A DNA stretch of 10,752 nt from an uncultured Holophagaceae bacterium (GCA_903927605.1 CAIYNT010000113.1:1-10752); one strand, 5' to 3'; shown: positions 1 to 6,997, counted from the stretch's first letter. Numbers and translations: made by a program. The notes: generated by a model not told the origin, from the sequence alone.

Positions 1-35
1 AGTGGAGCGAAGTGAGCAAGCGCTACGGGAAATAG
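1..35 (+). CDS. 3' end of an upstream gene (partial, uncertain)
   Basis: Reading in the third frame gives ...WSEVSKRYGK and a TAG stop at 33-35. Eight of its ten codons end in G or C, as expected for coding sequence in this genome, and a strong terminator follows 35 bases later. A second frame is open to a TGA at 44-46 but has poorer third-position GC, so this frame is preferred only weakly. Too little is visible to name a product. Confidence 0.3.
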   Translation, partial: WSEVSKRYGK

Positions 36-69
36 GCGCGGGCTGACCAGCGCCTCTCAATGCATTCTC

Positions 70-104
70 AAAGGCGGGTCCCCGATGGGGGCCCGCCTTT
101 TTTT
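70..104 (+). terminator. Rho-independent terminator
   Basis: A GC-rich hairpin (AAAGGCGGGTCCCC, loop GAT, GGGGGCCCGCCTTT) has a 14-bp stem with a single T-G wobble. It runs directly into a T tract ending at 104. The T tract lies on the plus-strand side, so it should end transcription of the gene leaving the left edge. The opposite strand offers only three Ts, so bidirectional use is less likely. Confidence 0.9.
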
Positions 105-119
105 ATCCCGCGCAGCGCT

Positions 120-308
120 GCGCGCCTCTATTTGACCTTGTCGATATCAGTATTATTTGGAAAAAGTAAAGAATTCTCATCAACACATGTTCCCTGGTGA
201 AACGACAATTGCGTATTCGAACTCCATTGGAACCCTGAACCCAAAGGTCTTCTCCAGCGCACCTGCGACGAAGATCGGGGTGGCGTCCTCAAGCCAAGGA
301 CCAAGAAT
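120..308. other. AT-richer intergenic patch, possible gene remnant
   Basis: This stretch is clearly less GC-rich than its surroundings, especially 128-230. Short open frames exist on both strands. On the minus strand one reads ILGPWLEDATPIFVAG and on to a stop near 180. Another minus frame ends in NSLLFPNNTDIDKVK at 128. Together they could be a frameshifted 3' end of a gene. A plus-strand frame from 187 to 309 is equally open. None has a recognisable domain or ribosome binding site, and no function is proposed. The patch ends exactly at the long inverted repeat that borders the transposon remnant, so it may be foreign or decayed DNA. Confidence 0.3.
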
Positions 309-382
309 TTGAACGAAACTTGCCGCCACAATCCCCTTCCTCAACGAAGTAGGGAGGGGATTGTGGCGGCAGGTTCGTTCAA
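309..382. repeat. Long near-perfect inverted repeat
   Basis: The left arm (309-340) and right arm (351-382) are reverse complements apart from a single-base indel and about two substitutions. The core of 17 bases (TGCCGCCACAATCCCCT) and the outer nine bases (TTGAACGAA) match exactly. The spacer is about 10 bases. As RNA or single-stranded DNA this would be a very stable hairpin of roughly 30 bp. The right arm runs in frame into the TnpB remnant. No T tract follows, so it is not a standard terminator. It could be an end hairpin of a mobile element or an inverted duplication formed at the truncation point. Confidence 0.85.
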
Positions 383-800
383 GTGCCTGGCCTGCGGCCA
401 CACGGACCACGCCGACACGAACGCGGCCAAGGTCGTCCAGCAGCGGGCGCTGAAGGCCATCCTGGACGGCTCGGCCACCCCGAAGCAGGCCAAGAAGATG
501 GTCACGGGCCGGAATGTCGGAACCCAGCGGGCCGCGATGCTGGCCCAGCAGACAGTTTTGCAAGGAACCTTAGGAGCGGGCCCAGGAGCAGCACCCGCCA
601 CCAACACCGCTGGAGCAGCGGGAAGAGCCCGGCCGAAAGGGGAAAAGCCGCAAGGCACCCTGAGGCTAGGAGAGCAGGCGTTGGGCGCCAGTTCTCACCC
701 GGGAGGGAAAGGACGTAAGACGGACGGAGCGAAAGTTCCTAACGCAGCCTTTGTAAAACGGGAAACTCCATCCTCAAACCACGCCTCAGGGTGTGGGTAG
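351..800 (+). pseudogene. tnpB: TnpB (IS200/IS605 OrfB) C-terminal remnant
   Basis: The frame contains FKCLACGHTDHADTNAAK, the signature of the C-terminal zinc-finger and RuvC-III part of TnpB nucleases: F-x-C-x2-C-G-H, then H-A-D-x-N-A-A with the catalytic aspartate. Full TnpB is usually 350-500 residues. Here everything before the second zinc knuckle is missing; the first CxxC pair is absent and the frame runs upstream into an inverted repeat. About 110 residues of low-complexity Gly/Ala/Lys/Pro-rich sequence follow the finger, as in many TnpB tails that overlap the guide-RNA region. The stop at 798-800 lies inside the right-end hairpin, the usual arrangement. It cannot encode a working nuclease. 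The start given is only the edge of the inverted-repeat arm, not a real start codon. Confidence 0.75.
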
Positions 801-807
801 GGTGGAG
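560..807 (+). ncRNA. Possible omega/reRNA scaffold region of the TnpB element
   Basis: In IS200/IS605 elements the guide RNA overlaps the 3' end of tnpB and runs to the right end. The guide itself lies just outside the element. The stretch from about 560 to the hairpin ending at 807 is in the right place, is rich in short GC complementarities, and overlaps the low-complexity tail of the TnpB frame. The exact 5' boundary, the fold and any expression cannot be read from sequence alone. The call rests on position relative to the TnpB finger and the right-end hairpin. Confidence 0.35.
766..807 (+). mobile_element. Right-end (RE) hairpin of an IS200/IS605-type element
   Basis: The outer stem CTCCATCCT (766-774) pairs with AGGGTGGAG (799-807). 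The inner stem CCACGCC (779-785) pairs with GGTGTGG (790-796) around a TCAG loop; each stem has one G-T wobble, and a small internal loop separates them. It contains the tnpB stop codon and lies where IS200/IS605 right ends carry the hairpin recognised by TnpA. No T tract follows, so it is not a normal terminator. Cleavage would be expected just 3' of it, near 810-815. No matching left end or tnpA is seen in the window. Confidence 0.6.
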
Positions 808-848
808 AAGTTCATTGCCCACGAGCAGGCTCGAAGGTGTCAGCCATA

Positions 849-864
849 CGTGACGCCCGTCACG
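849..864. promoter_or_regulatory. Perfect palindrome, candidate operator
   Basis: CGTGACG, a CC spacer and CGTCACG form a perfect 7-2-7 inverted repeat 113 bases before the sensor kinase start. It could be a dimeric regulator site. Two weaker perfect palindromes flank it: CGAGC-AG-GCTCG at 822-833 and GAATG-AG-CATTC at 886-897. No convincing sigma70 promoter was found between here and the start at 978, so the role is unproven. Confidence 0.35.
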
Positions 865-977
865 ATGGAAGGCTTGGTCATCCTGGAATGAGCATTCTGG
901 AGGTTGGCTTCCACTCTACCAATGACATGGAATCGGCATGAAACCCCATCACGCCGCCCCTTCCTTCACGGGTAACC

Positions 978-3900
978 ATGCAAAGACTCCTTCTGACCTT
1001 GCGGCAAATCCTGTTTGGGATGGCCATCCTCCTGTGGCATCTAGGAGTCCAGGCAGCGCCGCTCCGGAAGGTGACGCTGCAGCTGAAGTGGGCGCACGCC
1101 TTCCAGTTCGCGGGCTATTACGCGGCCCAGGCCAAGGGCTTTTACGCGGCGGAGGGGCTGGATGTGGCCATGCGGGAGGCGAGCCCAAAACGGTTGCCCT
1201 TGCCGGTGGTGGAAGGCGGTGAGGCGGAGTTCGGTGTCAGTGACATGGAGGTCTTCCAGGCCTACCAGGAAGGGCGCCCCCTAGTGTCGCTGGGGGTGGT
1301 TTTCCAGCACTCCCCCTACGTGATCATCGCCCTGCGCAAGAGCCACATCATGCGGCCCTCGGATCTGGCTGGACGCCGGGTGATGTTCGCCGGGAATCAG
1401 GGACAGATGGAGATATTTGCCATGCTCCAGTCCGAAGGCATCAGGCCCGAGGCGTTGATCGCGGTGCCCCACACCTGGAATCTGGATGACCTCCTGACCG
1501 GGAAGGTCGATGCCATCTCGGCCTACATCACGGATGAGCCCTTCGCCCTCGAAGCAAAAGGCGCTGAACTCAGCCTGATCCGTCCCGCAGATTACGGGAT
1601 CGATTTCTACGGCGACCTCCTCTTCACGACTCGGGCCTTTGCCGAGACCAACCCGGAACTGGCCGAGCGATTCAGGTCGGCCTCCTTCCGGGGCTGGGAA
1701 TACGCCATGGAGCATCCGGCGGAGATCATCGACCTGATCCTCGCCATGCCGGAAGTCCAGGCCCGGGGCCTGACCCGGGAGCATTTCGAGTACGAGGCCA
1801 AGAGCATGAGGGACCTGGTCCTGCCAAAGCTGGTGGACCCCGGTCACATGAACCCGGGCCGCTTCGAACGCATCGCCCAAGCCTCCGTTCGGCTCGGGGT
1901 GCTGAAGTCCGTGAGGGATCCGCACGCCTTTCTGTTTGAGCCACACCACTCCGTCGGGGCTGCCTGGTTGAAGTGGGCCGGATTCGGGCTGGCTGCGACC
2001 CTGGTCCTCAGCCTAATCGGCAGCCTCTGGATCCTCCAGTTGCGCCGACTCGTGGGGTCCAGGACCCTGCAGTTGCAGGAGGAGGTCCAGCACCGGCGGG
2101 AGGCCGAGGCCAACCTGGCCGAAAGGGAACAGCGGCTCAGGCTGTTGGTGGAACACCTGCCCGGAGGCGCTGTCTACATCGATGATTCCGGTTTCTACGC
2201 TAACGCTGCGGTGGAGCACCTGACGGGCTACGACCGCACCGAGCTGTCCGATATCGAAAGTTGGCTCAGGACCCTTGATCCCATTGGATGCCAACGGGTC
2301 CGGGATGCCTACCAATCCAAGCGCGACACGCACGCAGTGGCTCCCCTGATCGCCCGGATCCTGCGCAAGGACGGGGGACATTGCGATGTAGAAATCCGCA
2401 TGCGCACGCTGCCGGACTGCGAGATCTGGCTGATACTGAATATCACCGCACGCCTAGAGGCCGAGGCCGCACGCCGGGCCAGCGAGGACCGCTACCGGGG
2501 CATCTACCTGAACTCGCCGGACCTGATCAAGGTCCTGCGCGTGATGCCGGATGGCTCGTTCCAGTTCGAAGGCGTGAACCCGAGCTTCACCGCCACCTTT
2601 GGGGTCACCACCGCCGAGGTGGTGGGCAAGAGGCCCCACGACTGCCTGCCCAGCGATGTGGCCGACTTCATCACCGGCAACTTGAAGCGCTGCGTGGCCG
2701 CCGGTCGCAACCTCAACTACGAGGAGGTGCTCAACTTGCCCGGCGGGAAGCGGGTGCTACTCACGCAGATGGTTCCCATCCGGAACGCGGAAGCGGAAAT
2801 CTACCTCCTGGCGGGCATCAGCCGGGATGTGACGGACGAGCGCAGGTCCCAGGATGCGCTCCGTCAGGCGCAGAAACTGGAAAGCCTCGGCGTGCTGGCC
2901 GGGGGCATCGCCCACGACTTCAACAACCTTCTCAGCGCGGTCCTCGGCAACCTGGATCTGGCCAAACTGAAACTGCCGGCCAACACAGCCTCGGAACCCT
3001 ACCTGAAGAACATCGAGAACACCATCCTCCGGGCCGCGGACCTCACCCGCCAGATGCTGGCCTACTCGGGCAAGGGCAGGTTCATTGTTGAACCCCTGGA
3101 CCTCAGCCGCCAAGTGGAGGAGATCACCCACCTGCTGTCCGTTTCCATCTCGAAGAAGGTGGCCCTGCGGTACGACCTGCAGTCCGACCTCCCCGCCATC
3201 GAAGCAGACGCCACTCAGGTCCAGCAGGTGATCATGAACCTAGTGACAAACGCCTCCGAGGCTATCGGAGACCGGGACGGCATCATCAGCATCGCCACTG
3301 GCACCCGGGAACTGGGCCAGCAGGCCATGGACTTCCTCTTTGCCGGGCAGGAACTGGAACCGGGGACTTTCGTGACGCTGCAGATCTCCGATACCGGCTG
3401 CGGCATGTCCTCCGAAACTCTGGGCCGAATCTTCGATCCCTTCTTCACCACGAAGGCCTCGGGCCGAGGTCTGGGCCTGTCAGCCATGCTGGGCATCCTC
3501 CGCGGCCACCGGGCGGGCATCAAGATCTACTCGGAATCCGGGAAGGGGAGCACCTTCCATGTCTACTTCCGCGCCATGCTCGGCCAGGTTCCGGTACCCG
3601 AGGCTGCTCCGACAGCCCTGAGCACCCCCTTCTGCGGGAAGGTGCTCCTGGTGGATGACGAGGTGGATCTGCGCCAGAGCATCGCCGCCATGCTGGAGCA
3701 CCTGGGTTTCGAGGTGGAGACCGCCTCGGACGGCCAGGAGGCCCTGGAGCACTTCCAGCCGGGTGCCTACACCTTGGTCCTAATGGACCTCACCATGCCC
3801 CGCCTGGACGGGAAGGAGGCCTTCCGCAGGATGAAGGCCCTGGATCCGGCGGTACGGGTGATCCTCTCCAGTGGCTACAACGAGCAGGATGCCATCCAGC

Positions 3901-3986
3901 AGTTCCTGGGCCGTGGACTCGCGGGGTTCATCCAGAAGCCGTACCAGATGAAGACTCTCGTGGAGGCTCTCAAGAGAGCCTTGTGA
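978..3986 (+). CDS. Hybrid sensor histidine kinase with NMT1/THI5-like periplasmic domain
   Basis: This 1002-residue membrane protein should bind a small ligand outside the cytoplasmic membrane and signal by phosphotransfer inside. Residues 1-26 are a signal peptide (cut likely after VQA). Residues 28 to about 310 form an NMT1/THI5-like binding domain; LKWAHAFQFAGYYAAQAKGF (36-55) is typical. A transmembrane helix spans about 332-354 and a charged coil follows. Two PAS-like regions lie at about 386-490 and 502-622. The kinase core has the phospho-acceptor H646 in AHDFNN, an N box with N754 and N758, DTGCGM (805-810), FDPFFTT (819-825) and GRGLGLS (829-835). The C-terminal receiver has D893/D894, phospho-acceptor D937, S964/S965 and K987. 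All key residues are present. No DNA-binding output domain is attached and no partner regulator lies nearby, so a histidine phosphotransfer protein elsewhere is likely. The start is chosen because it gives a clean signal peptide; the ribosome binding site (GGG, five bases before ATG) is weak. The ligand is unknown. Confidence 0.93.
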   Translation: MQRLLLTLRQILFGMAILLWHLGVQAAPLRKVTLQLKWAHAFQFAGYYAAQAKGFYAAEGLDVAMREASPKRLPLPVVEGGEAEFGVSDMEVFQAYQEGRPLVSLGVVFQHSPYVIIALRKSHIMRPSDLAGRRVMFAGNQGQMEIFAMLQSEGIRPEALIAVPHTWNLDDLLTGKVDAISAYITDEPFALEAKGAELSLIRPADYGIDFYGDLLFTTRAFAETNPELAERFRSASFRGWEYAMEHPAEIIDLILAMPEVQARGLTREHFEYEAKSMRDLVLPKLVDPGHMNPGRFERIAQASVRLGVLKSVRDPHAFLFEPHHSVGAAWLKWAGFGLAATLVLSLIGSLWILQLRRLVGSRTLQLQEEVQHRREAEANLAEREQRLRLLVEHLPGGAVYIDDSGFYANAAVEHLTGYDRTELSDIESWLRTLDPIGCQRVRDAYQSKRDTHAVAPLIARILRKDGGHCDVEIRMRTLPDCEIWLILNITARLEAEAARRASEDRYRGIYLNSPDLIKVLRVMPDGSFQFEGVNPSFTATFGVTTAEVVGKRPHDCLPSDVADFITGNLKRCVAAGRNLNYEEVLNLPGGKRVLLTQMVPIRNAEAEIYLLAGISRDVTDERRSQDALRQAQKLESLGVLAGGIAHDFNNLLSAVLGNLDLAKLKLPANTASEPYLKNIENTILRAADLTRQMLAYSGKGRFIVEPLDLSRQVEEITHLLSVSISKKVALRYDLQSDLPAIEADATQVQQVIMNLVTNASEAIGDRDGIISIATGTRELGQQAMDFLFAGQELEPGTFVTLQISDTGCGMSSETLGRIFDPFFTTKASGRGLGLSAMLGILRGHRAGIKIYSESGKGSTFHVYFRAMLGQVPVPEAAPTALSTPFCGKVLLVDDEVDLRQSIAAMLEHLGFEVETASDGQEALEHFQPGAYTLVLMDLTMPRLDGKEAFRRMKALDPAVRVILSSGYNEQDAIQQFLGRGLAGFIQKPYQMKTLVEALKRAL

Positions 3987-4032
3987 GAAGGTTCTCACCC
4001 CCGCTTTACCTCAAGGTCACACCCATGAGGTA
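3965..4032. repeat. Cluster of three perfect inverted repeats at a convergent gene junction
   Basis: Three perfect 7-bp inverted repeats sit side by side. GGCTCTC-AA-GAGAGCC (3965-3980) lies in the last codons of the kinase gene. GTGAGAA-GG-TTCTCAC (3983-3998) includes its stop codon. TACCTCA and TGAGGTA (4007-4013 and 4026-4032) enclose a 12-base loop. As RNA they would form small hairpins on either strand. None is followed by a T tract, so they are not classical terminators. They may protect or end the two convergent transcripts, or bind protein. Confidence 0.55.
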
Positions 4033-4108
4033 TCGCTGCTGGAGCATTTGCACACCCCCCTACATCCAGTTGGCCCTCTGGACTTTGAAGACACGCCCTG
4101 GTTTCGAG

Positions 4109-5155
4109 CTATTTCCCCTGCGCCACCCGGGAGGCCCTCAGCACGGACCGGAAGACCTCCTCCACCCCCTGGGCATCGAGCCCGGCCTCGGCGGCCCAGG
4201 CACGGCGAGCCTGAAGCTGGGCGGACTCCCGTTCGGGGTCGTGGATGGGGAGGTGCAGTTCCGCCTTGGCGCGCCCGGCGCGAAGCACCAATTCCGTGCG
4301 CCGGGCCAACAGGTTCACCAACTCCTGGTCCAGGGCGTCGATGTGATCACGGGCCTCCTGCAGGGCCGGGGAGCGCGTGGCCAAGCCCAGGCCGGGGATG
4401 GAGAGCTGCTCGCCGCCACCGGTCTTAAGAGCTTCGGCAAGGCTGGTATGGATGGCAGTCAGGGCCTCCAACAGGCCTTCCCGAGCCCCGCTGGCAAACG
4501 GATTTTCATTCTGGAGGGCCGCGAAGAGGTGGCCCGCGTCCTCCCGCACAGACTCCAGGGTGCGGGCGATGGCGTGGAAGGAGGGTGGCGTGAAGGGCAA
4601 TTCGGCCCCAGCCCCTACGGCCAAGAGCCCCTTGGCGATGAAGAAGGTGAGGGCGTGAGTAGTGGCCATGACGCGGTCATGGTCCTCGGGACTCTGGCGC
4701 AGCACCTCGCACCCCAGGCCGAGGAAGAGCGTCTCGATGCTCCTGGCGGCCTCGGGATGGTGGGGCGAGGCGCAGAGCACCACCCGCAGGGGCCTCTCAG
4801 CACGAGCAAGGCTCACGGGACCGAAGAGCGGGTGGGTTCCTGCATGGGGGATCGCGGCGCCGAGATGCGTCTCCAGAAGGCCGCAGGGCCCCACCTTCAC
4901 GCTGCCCACATCGAAGACCAAGTGGTCCGGCCTCAGCAGGGGCCGGATGCTCCCGAGGGCGCTTCCAAGCAAAGGTACGGGAACCGCCAGCACCAGGGTG
5001 TCGTGCTCGGCGACCAAGCCCTGAAGGCTGCCCGCCTGATGCTCTGCGGGGATCGGGGCCACGGGATCCCAGGCACGGAAGCCGTGCCCGGCCTCCCGAA
5101 TCAGTGATCCAAGCGCCACCCCGAAGCGGCCATACCCCATGATGCCGATGCGCAT
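4109..5155 (-). CDS. tyrA: Bifunctional prephenate dehydrogenase / chorismate mutase (PDH-CM order)
   Basis: This protein should convert chorismate to prephenate and then, with NAD, to 4-hydroxyphenylpyruvate in tyrosine synthesis. Residues 1 to about 260 are the dehydrogenase: GYGRFG (7-12) starts the Rossmann fold, D30 at the end of the second strand suggests NAD rather than NADP, and H108 in HPLFGP matches the catalytic histidine of the family. Residues 266-348 are an AroQ-class chorismate mutase. Counting from R269, all E. coli CM active-site residues (Arg11, Arg28, Lys39, Asp48, Arg51, Glu52, Ser84, Gln88) fall without gaps on R269, R286, K297, D306, R309, E310, S342 and Q346. The mutase is C-terminal, the reverse of the enterobacterial T-protein. 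GGAG five bases before ATG supports the start. It lies 27 bases after the thioredoxin-like gene with no visible terminator between, so it may be read from the arsenic operon. Confidence 0.92.
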   Translation of the reverse strand: MRIGIMGYGRFGVALGSLIREAGHGFRAWDPVAPIPAEHQAGSLQGLVAEHDTLVLAVPVPLLGSALGSIRPLLRPDHLVFDVGSVKVGPCGLLETHLGAAIPHAGTHPLFGPVSLARAERPLRVVLCASPHHPEAARSIETLFLGLGCEVLRQSPEDHDRVMATTHALTFFIAKGLLAVGAGAELPFTPPSFHAIARTLESVREDAGHLFAALQNENPFASGAREGLLEALTAIHTSLAEALKTGGGEQLSIPGLGLATRSPALQEARDHIDALDQELVNLLARRTELVLRAGRAKAELHLPIHDPERESAQLQARRAWAAEAGLDAQGVEEVFRSVLRASRVAQGK

Positions 5156-5182
5156 GACCTCTCCGCTTTACGTCTGGCCATC

Positions 5183-5413
5183 CTACCGCAGCAGAGCCTG
5201 GATCGCCGCCACCGTGGGCACCGTGCCCTGACACTTCAAAACCCCGTCGACCACCAGTCCAGGCGTGCTCATCACACCCCGGGCCACGATGTCCGGGTAC
5301 TCCGTCACCTTCACCAGGGTGTAGGCCAAGCCCATGCCCCGGGCCGCATCCTCGGCCCGTTCCGCCAGTAGCTTGCACTTCGCACAACCCGTGCCCAGCA
5401 CTTCGATCTTCAT
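5183..5413 (-). CDS. Thioredoxin-like small redox protein (TM0996/MTH895 type)
   Basis: This 76-residue protein has the thioredoxin fold pattern of the small redox-active disulfide proteins. A beta strand MKIEVLGTG leads into CAKC (C10, C13), and a Thr-Pro pair at 50-51 is the usual cis-proline site. There is no signal peptide, so it is cytoplasmic. These proteins often sit beside UPF0718/ArsP permeases, as here, and may supply or accept electrons or thiol-bound metalloid; that role is inference. A GTG six bases earlier is in frame, but it overlaps the AGGAG. The ATG at 5413 has AGGAG with a five-base spacer and is the better start. The AGGAG overlaps the permease stop codon (TAGGAG), which suggests translational coupling. 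Confidence 0.88.
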   Translation of the reverse strand: MKIEVLGTGCAKCKLLAERAEDAARGMGLAYTLVKVTEYPDIVARGVMSTPGLVVDGVLKCQGTVPTVAAIQALLR

Positions 5414-5421
5414 GGTCACTC

Positions 5422-6504
5422 CTACATCAGGAAATTGAAGAGGTACCCTACGATCACGATGCCCAAGGTGACGACACCCAGGAAGGTGGCGATCAGGGTG
5501 GGGCGCAGGACCTTCCGCAGGATCACGGTCTCAGGTAGCGAGAGCCCCGCCACGGCCATCATGAAGGCCAGGGCCGTGCCCAGGGCGGCGCCCTTGGCCA
5601 GCAGCACTTGCACGATGGGGATGATGCCGGCGGCATTGGCATAGAGCGGCACGCCGATGAGCACCGCCAGGGGCACACTCCACCAGGCGGACTTGCCCAT
5701 GAAGCGGGCCAGCAGCTCCGCCGGCACGTAGCCATGCAGGAAGGCGCCCACGGCGATGCCACCCAGCACGTAGGGCCAGACCTTGCCCACGATGTCCCAT
5801 GTTGCCTGGACAGCAAGCTCCAGGCGCTGGGCAAACCCCATGGCGGTGGAAGATGCCGCCGCAGCCTCGTAGGGGATCTCCATCACCCATGGCTCCAAGT
5901 GACGCTCCATCTTCAGCAGGCCGATGAGCCAGCCCGAGACGAAGGCCACCGCCACCCCAGTGGCTGTGTAGAGGAGGGCGATGCGCCAGCCGAAGAGGCT
6001 CCAGAGCAGGAAGAGGGCCACTTCATTCACCATGGGGGCCGAAATCAGAAAGCTGAAGGTGGCGCCCAGAGGCACGCCCACCCGCACGAAGCCGATGAAG
6101 AGCGGCACCGCCGAACAGGAGCAGAAGGGCGTGGCGATGCCCAGCAGGGAGGCCAGCAGGTTGCTCCAAGCCCCGGTGCGCTTGGCCAGCAGATCCCGGG
6201 TCGCTTCCGGGCTGATGAAGGTCTGGACGAAACTGACTCCTAGCACCACGAGACCTAAAAGCATCAGGACCTTGGGGCCATCGAAGGCGAAGAAGGCCAC
6301 GGCCTCACCCAGGCGGCTGCCCGGTCCCAGCCCCAGCACGCGGAAGGCCAGCAGATCTGCCAGGGGCTTCAGGCTCCTGTAGAGTCCCACCCAAGCAGGC
6401 AGGGCCACCAGGAGCCAGCCGCCCCTGGCCCACAAGGAACTAACAGGCGGCGGAGGCACCGCAGCGGCGCAATCACAGGCACAACCTTTGGTTTCCGTGT
6501 CCAT
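5422..6504 (-). CDS. arsP: ArsP-like permease (UPF0718/DUF318 family)
   Basis: This 360-residue polytopic membrane protein has about eight to ten hydrophobic segments and the family signature TPFCSCSAVPLF (125-136), with C128 and C130, followed by GVPLGATFSFLISAPMVNE. The second half repeats the pattern (PLYANAAGIIPIVQ, about 286-299). Characterised ArsP proteins of this family export trivalent organoarsenicals such as methylarsenite. Other members are unstudied permeases, so the substrate is inferred from the arsR neighbour. The N terminus is cysteine-rich (C8, C10, C12 in GCACDC), which might pick up thiophilic ligand. An in-frame ATG 13 codons upstream exists but overlaps the acetyltransferase gene. 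GGGAG five bases before 6504 fixes the start, and it abuts the preceding stop (TGAGGGAG), so translation is probably coupled. Confidence 0.87.
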   Translation of the reverse strand: MDTETKGCACDCAAAVPPPPVSSLWARGGWLLVALPAWVGLYRSLKPLADLLAFRVLGLGPGSRLGEAVAFFAFDGPKVLMLLGLVVLGVSFVQTFISPEATRDLLAKRTGAWSNLLASLLGIATPFCSCSAVPLFIGFVRVGVPLGATFSFLISAPMVNEVALFLLWSLFGWRIALLYTATGVAVAFVSGWLIGLLKMERHLEPWVMEIPYEAAAASSTAMGFAQRLELAVQATWDIVGKVWPYVLGGIAVGAFLHGYVPAELLARFMGKSAWWSVPLAVLIGVPLYANAAGIIPIVQVLLAKGAALGTALAFMMAVAGLSLPETVILRKVLRPTLIATFLGVVTLGIVIVGYLFNFLM

Positions 6505-6514
6505 CTTCACTCCC

Positions 6515-6997
6515 TCAGAGCTGCAGCTGCCAGAAACCCACATCGACCCAGGCGCCGAACTTCCAGCCCGCCTCCTTCATGTGCCCCACCTTTTCGAAGC
6601 CCAGCTTCTCGTGCAGGGCCACGCTGGGCGCGTTGGGCAGGGCCAGGCCGCCCAAGGCCAGGTGAAACCCGCGTTCGCGCAGCTCCTGAAGCAGGGCGCG
6701 GTAAATTTGCACGCCAAGCCCCCGCCCCCGCGCGTCCTCGGCCAGATAGATGGCCGTTTCCGTAGAGAACCGATAGGCAGCACGGGTCCGCCAGATCGAG
6801 CTATAGGCATAGCCCAGCACCCGCCCTTCCTCCTCCAGCACGAGCCAGGGATAGGCCTCCTGCACCTTCTGGATGCGCCCGGCCATGTCGGCCTCGGTCA
6901 CCACCTCCTCCTCAAAGGTGATGGTCGTACCCAGCACACAGGGGTTGTAGATGGCACAGAAAGCAGCCGCATCGGAGCTCAGGGCTGGTCGAAACAT
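6515..6997 (-). CDS. arsN1: GNAT acetyltransferase, ArsN1 / phosphinothricin acetyltransferase type
   Basis: This 160-residue cytoplasmic enzyme belongs to the PAT/Bar branch of GNAT proteins. It should move acetyl from acetyl-CoA to the amino group of a glutamate-like toxin. Family marks in order: IYNPCVLGTTITFEEE (16-31), WRTRAAYRFSTET (69-81), the acetyl-CoA loop RGRGLG (90-95), GLALPNAPSVALHEKLGF (117-134) and GWKFGAWVDVGFWQ (144-157). Length and motifs are complete. Members in ars operons are ArsN1, which acetylate arsinothricin and also phosphinothricin. Its place between arsR and an ArsP-type permease supports that reading. A plain PAT or methionine sulfoximine acetylase cannot be excluded. 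GGGAGG five bases upstream supports the start. Confidence 0.85.
   Translation of the reverse strand: MFRPALSSDAAAFCAIYNPCVLGTTITFEEEVVTEADMAGRIQKVQEAYPWLVLEEEGRVLGYAYSSIWRTRAAYRFSTETAIYLAEDARGRGLGVQIYRALLQELRERGFHLALGGLALPNAPSVALHEKLGFEKVGHMKEAGWKFGAWVDVGFWQLQL

Noticed and set aside
766..807. Hairpin as a Rho-independent terminator
   Set aside because: No T tract follows. Its position at the tnpB stop fits a transposon right end better.
1281..1949. A 222-residue minus-strand frame
   Set aside because: It is antisense to the NMT1-like domain, has no family match by eye and no ribosome site.
2288..3091. A 267-residue plus-strand frame inside the sensor kinase
   Set aside because: It is a Pro/Arg/Gly-rich shadow in another frame of the PAS and kinase domains.
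3983..5107. A 374-residue plus-strand open frame
   Set aside because: It is antisense to tyrA, whose domains and active-site residues are unmistakable. Its protein has no recognisable domain and is open only because of high GC.
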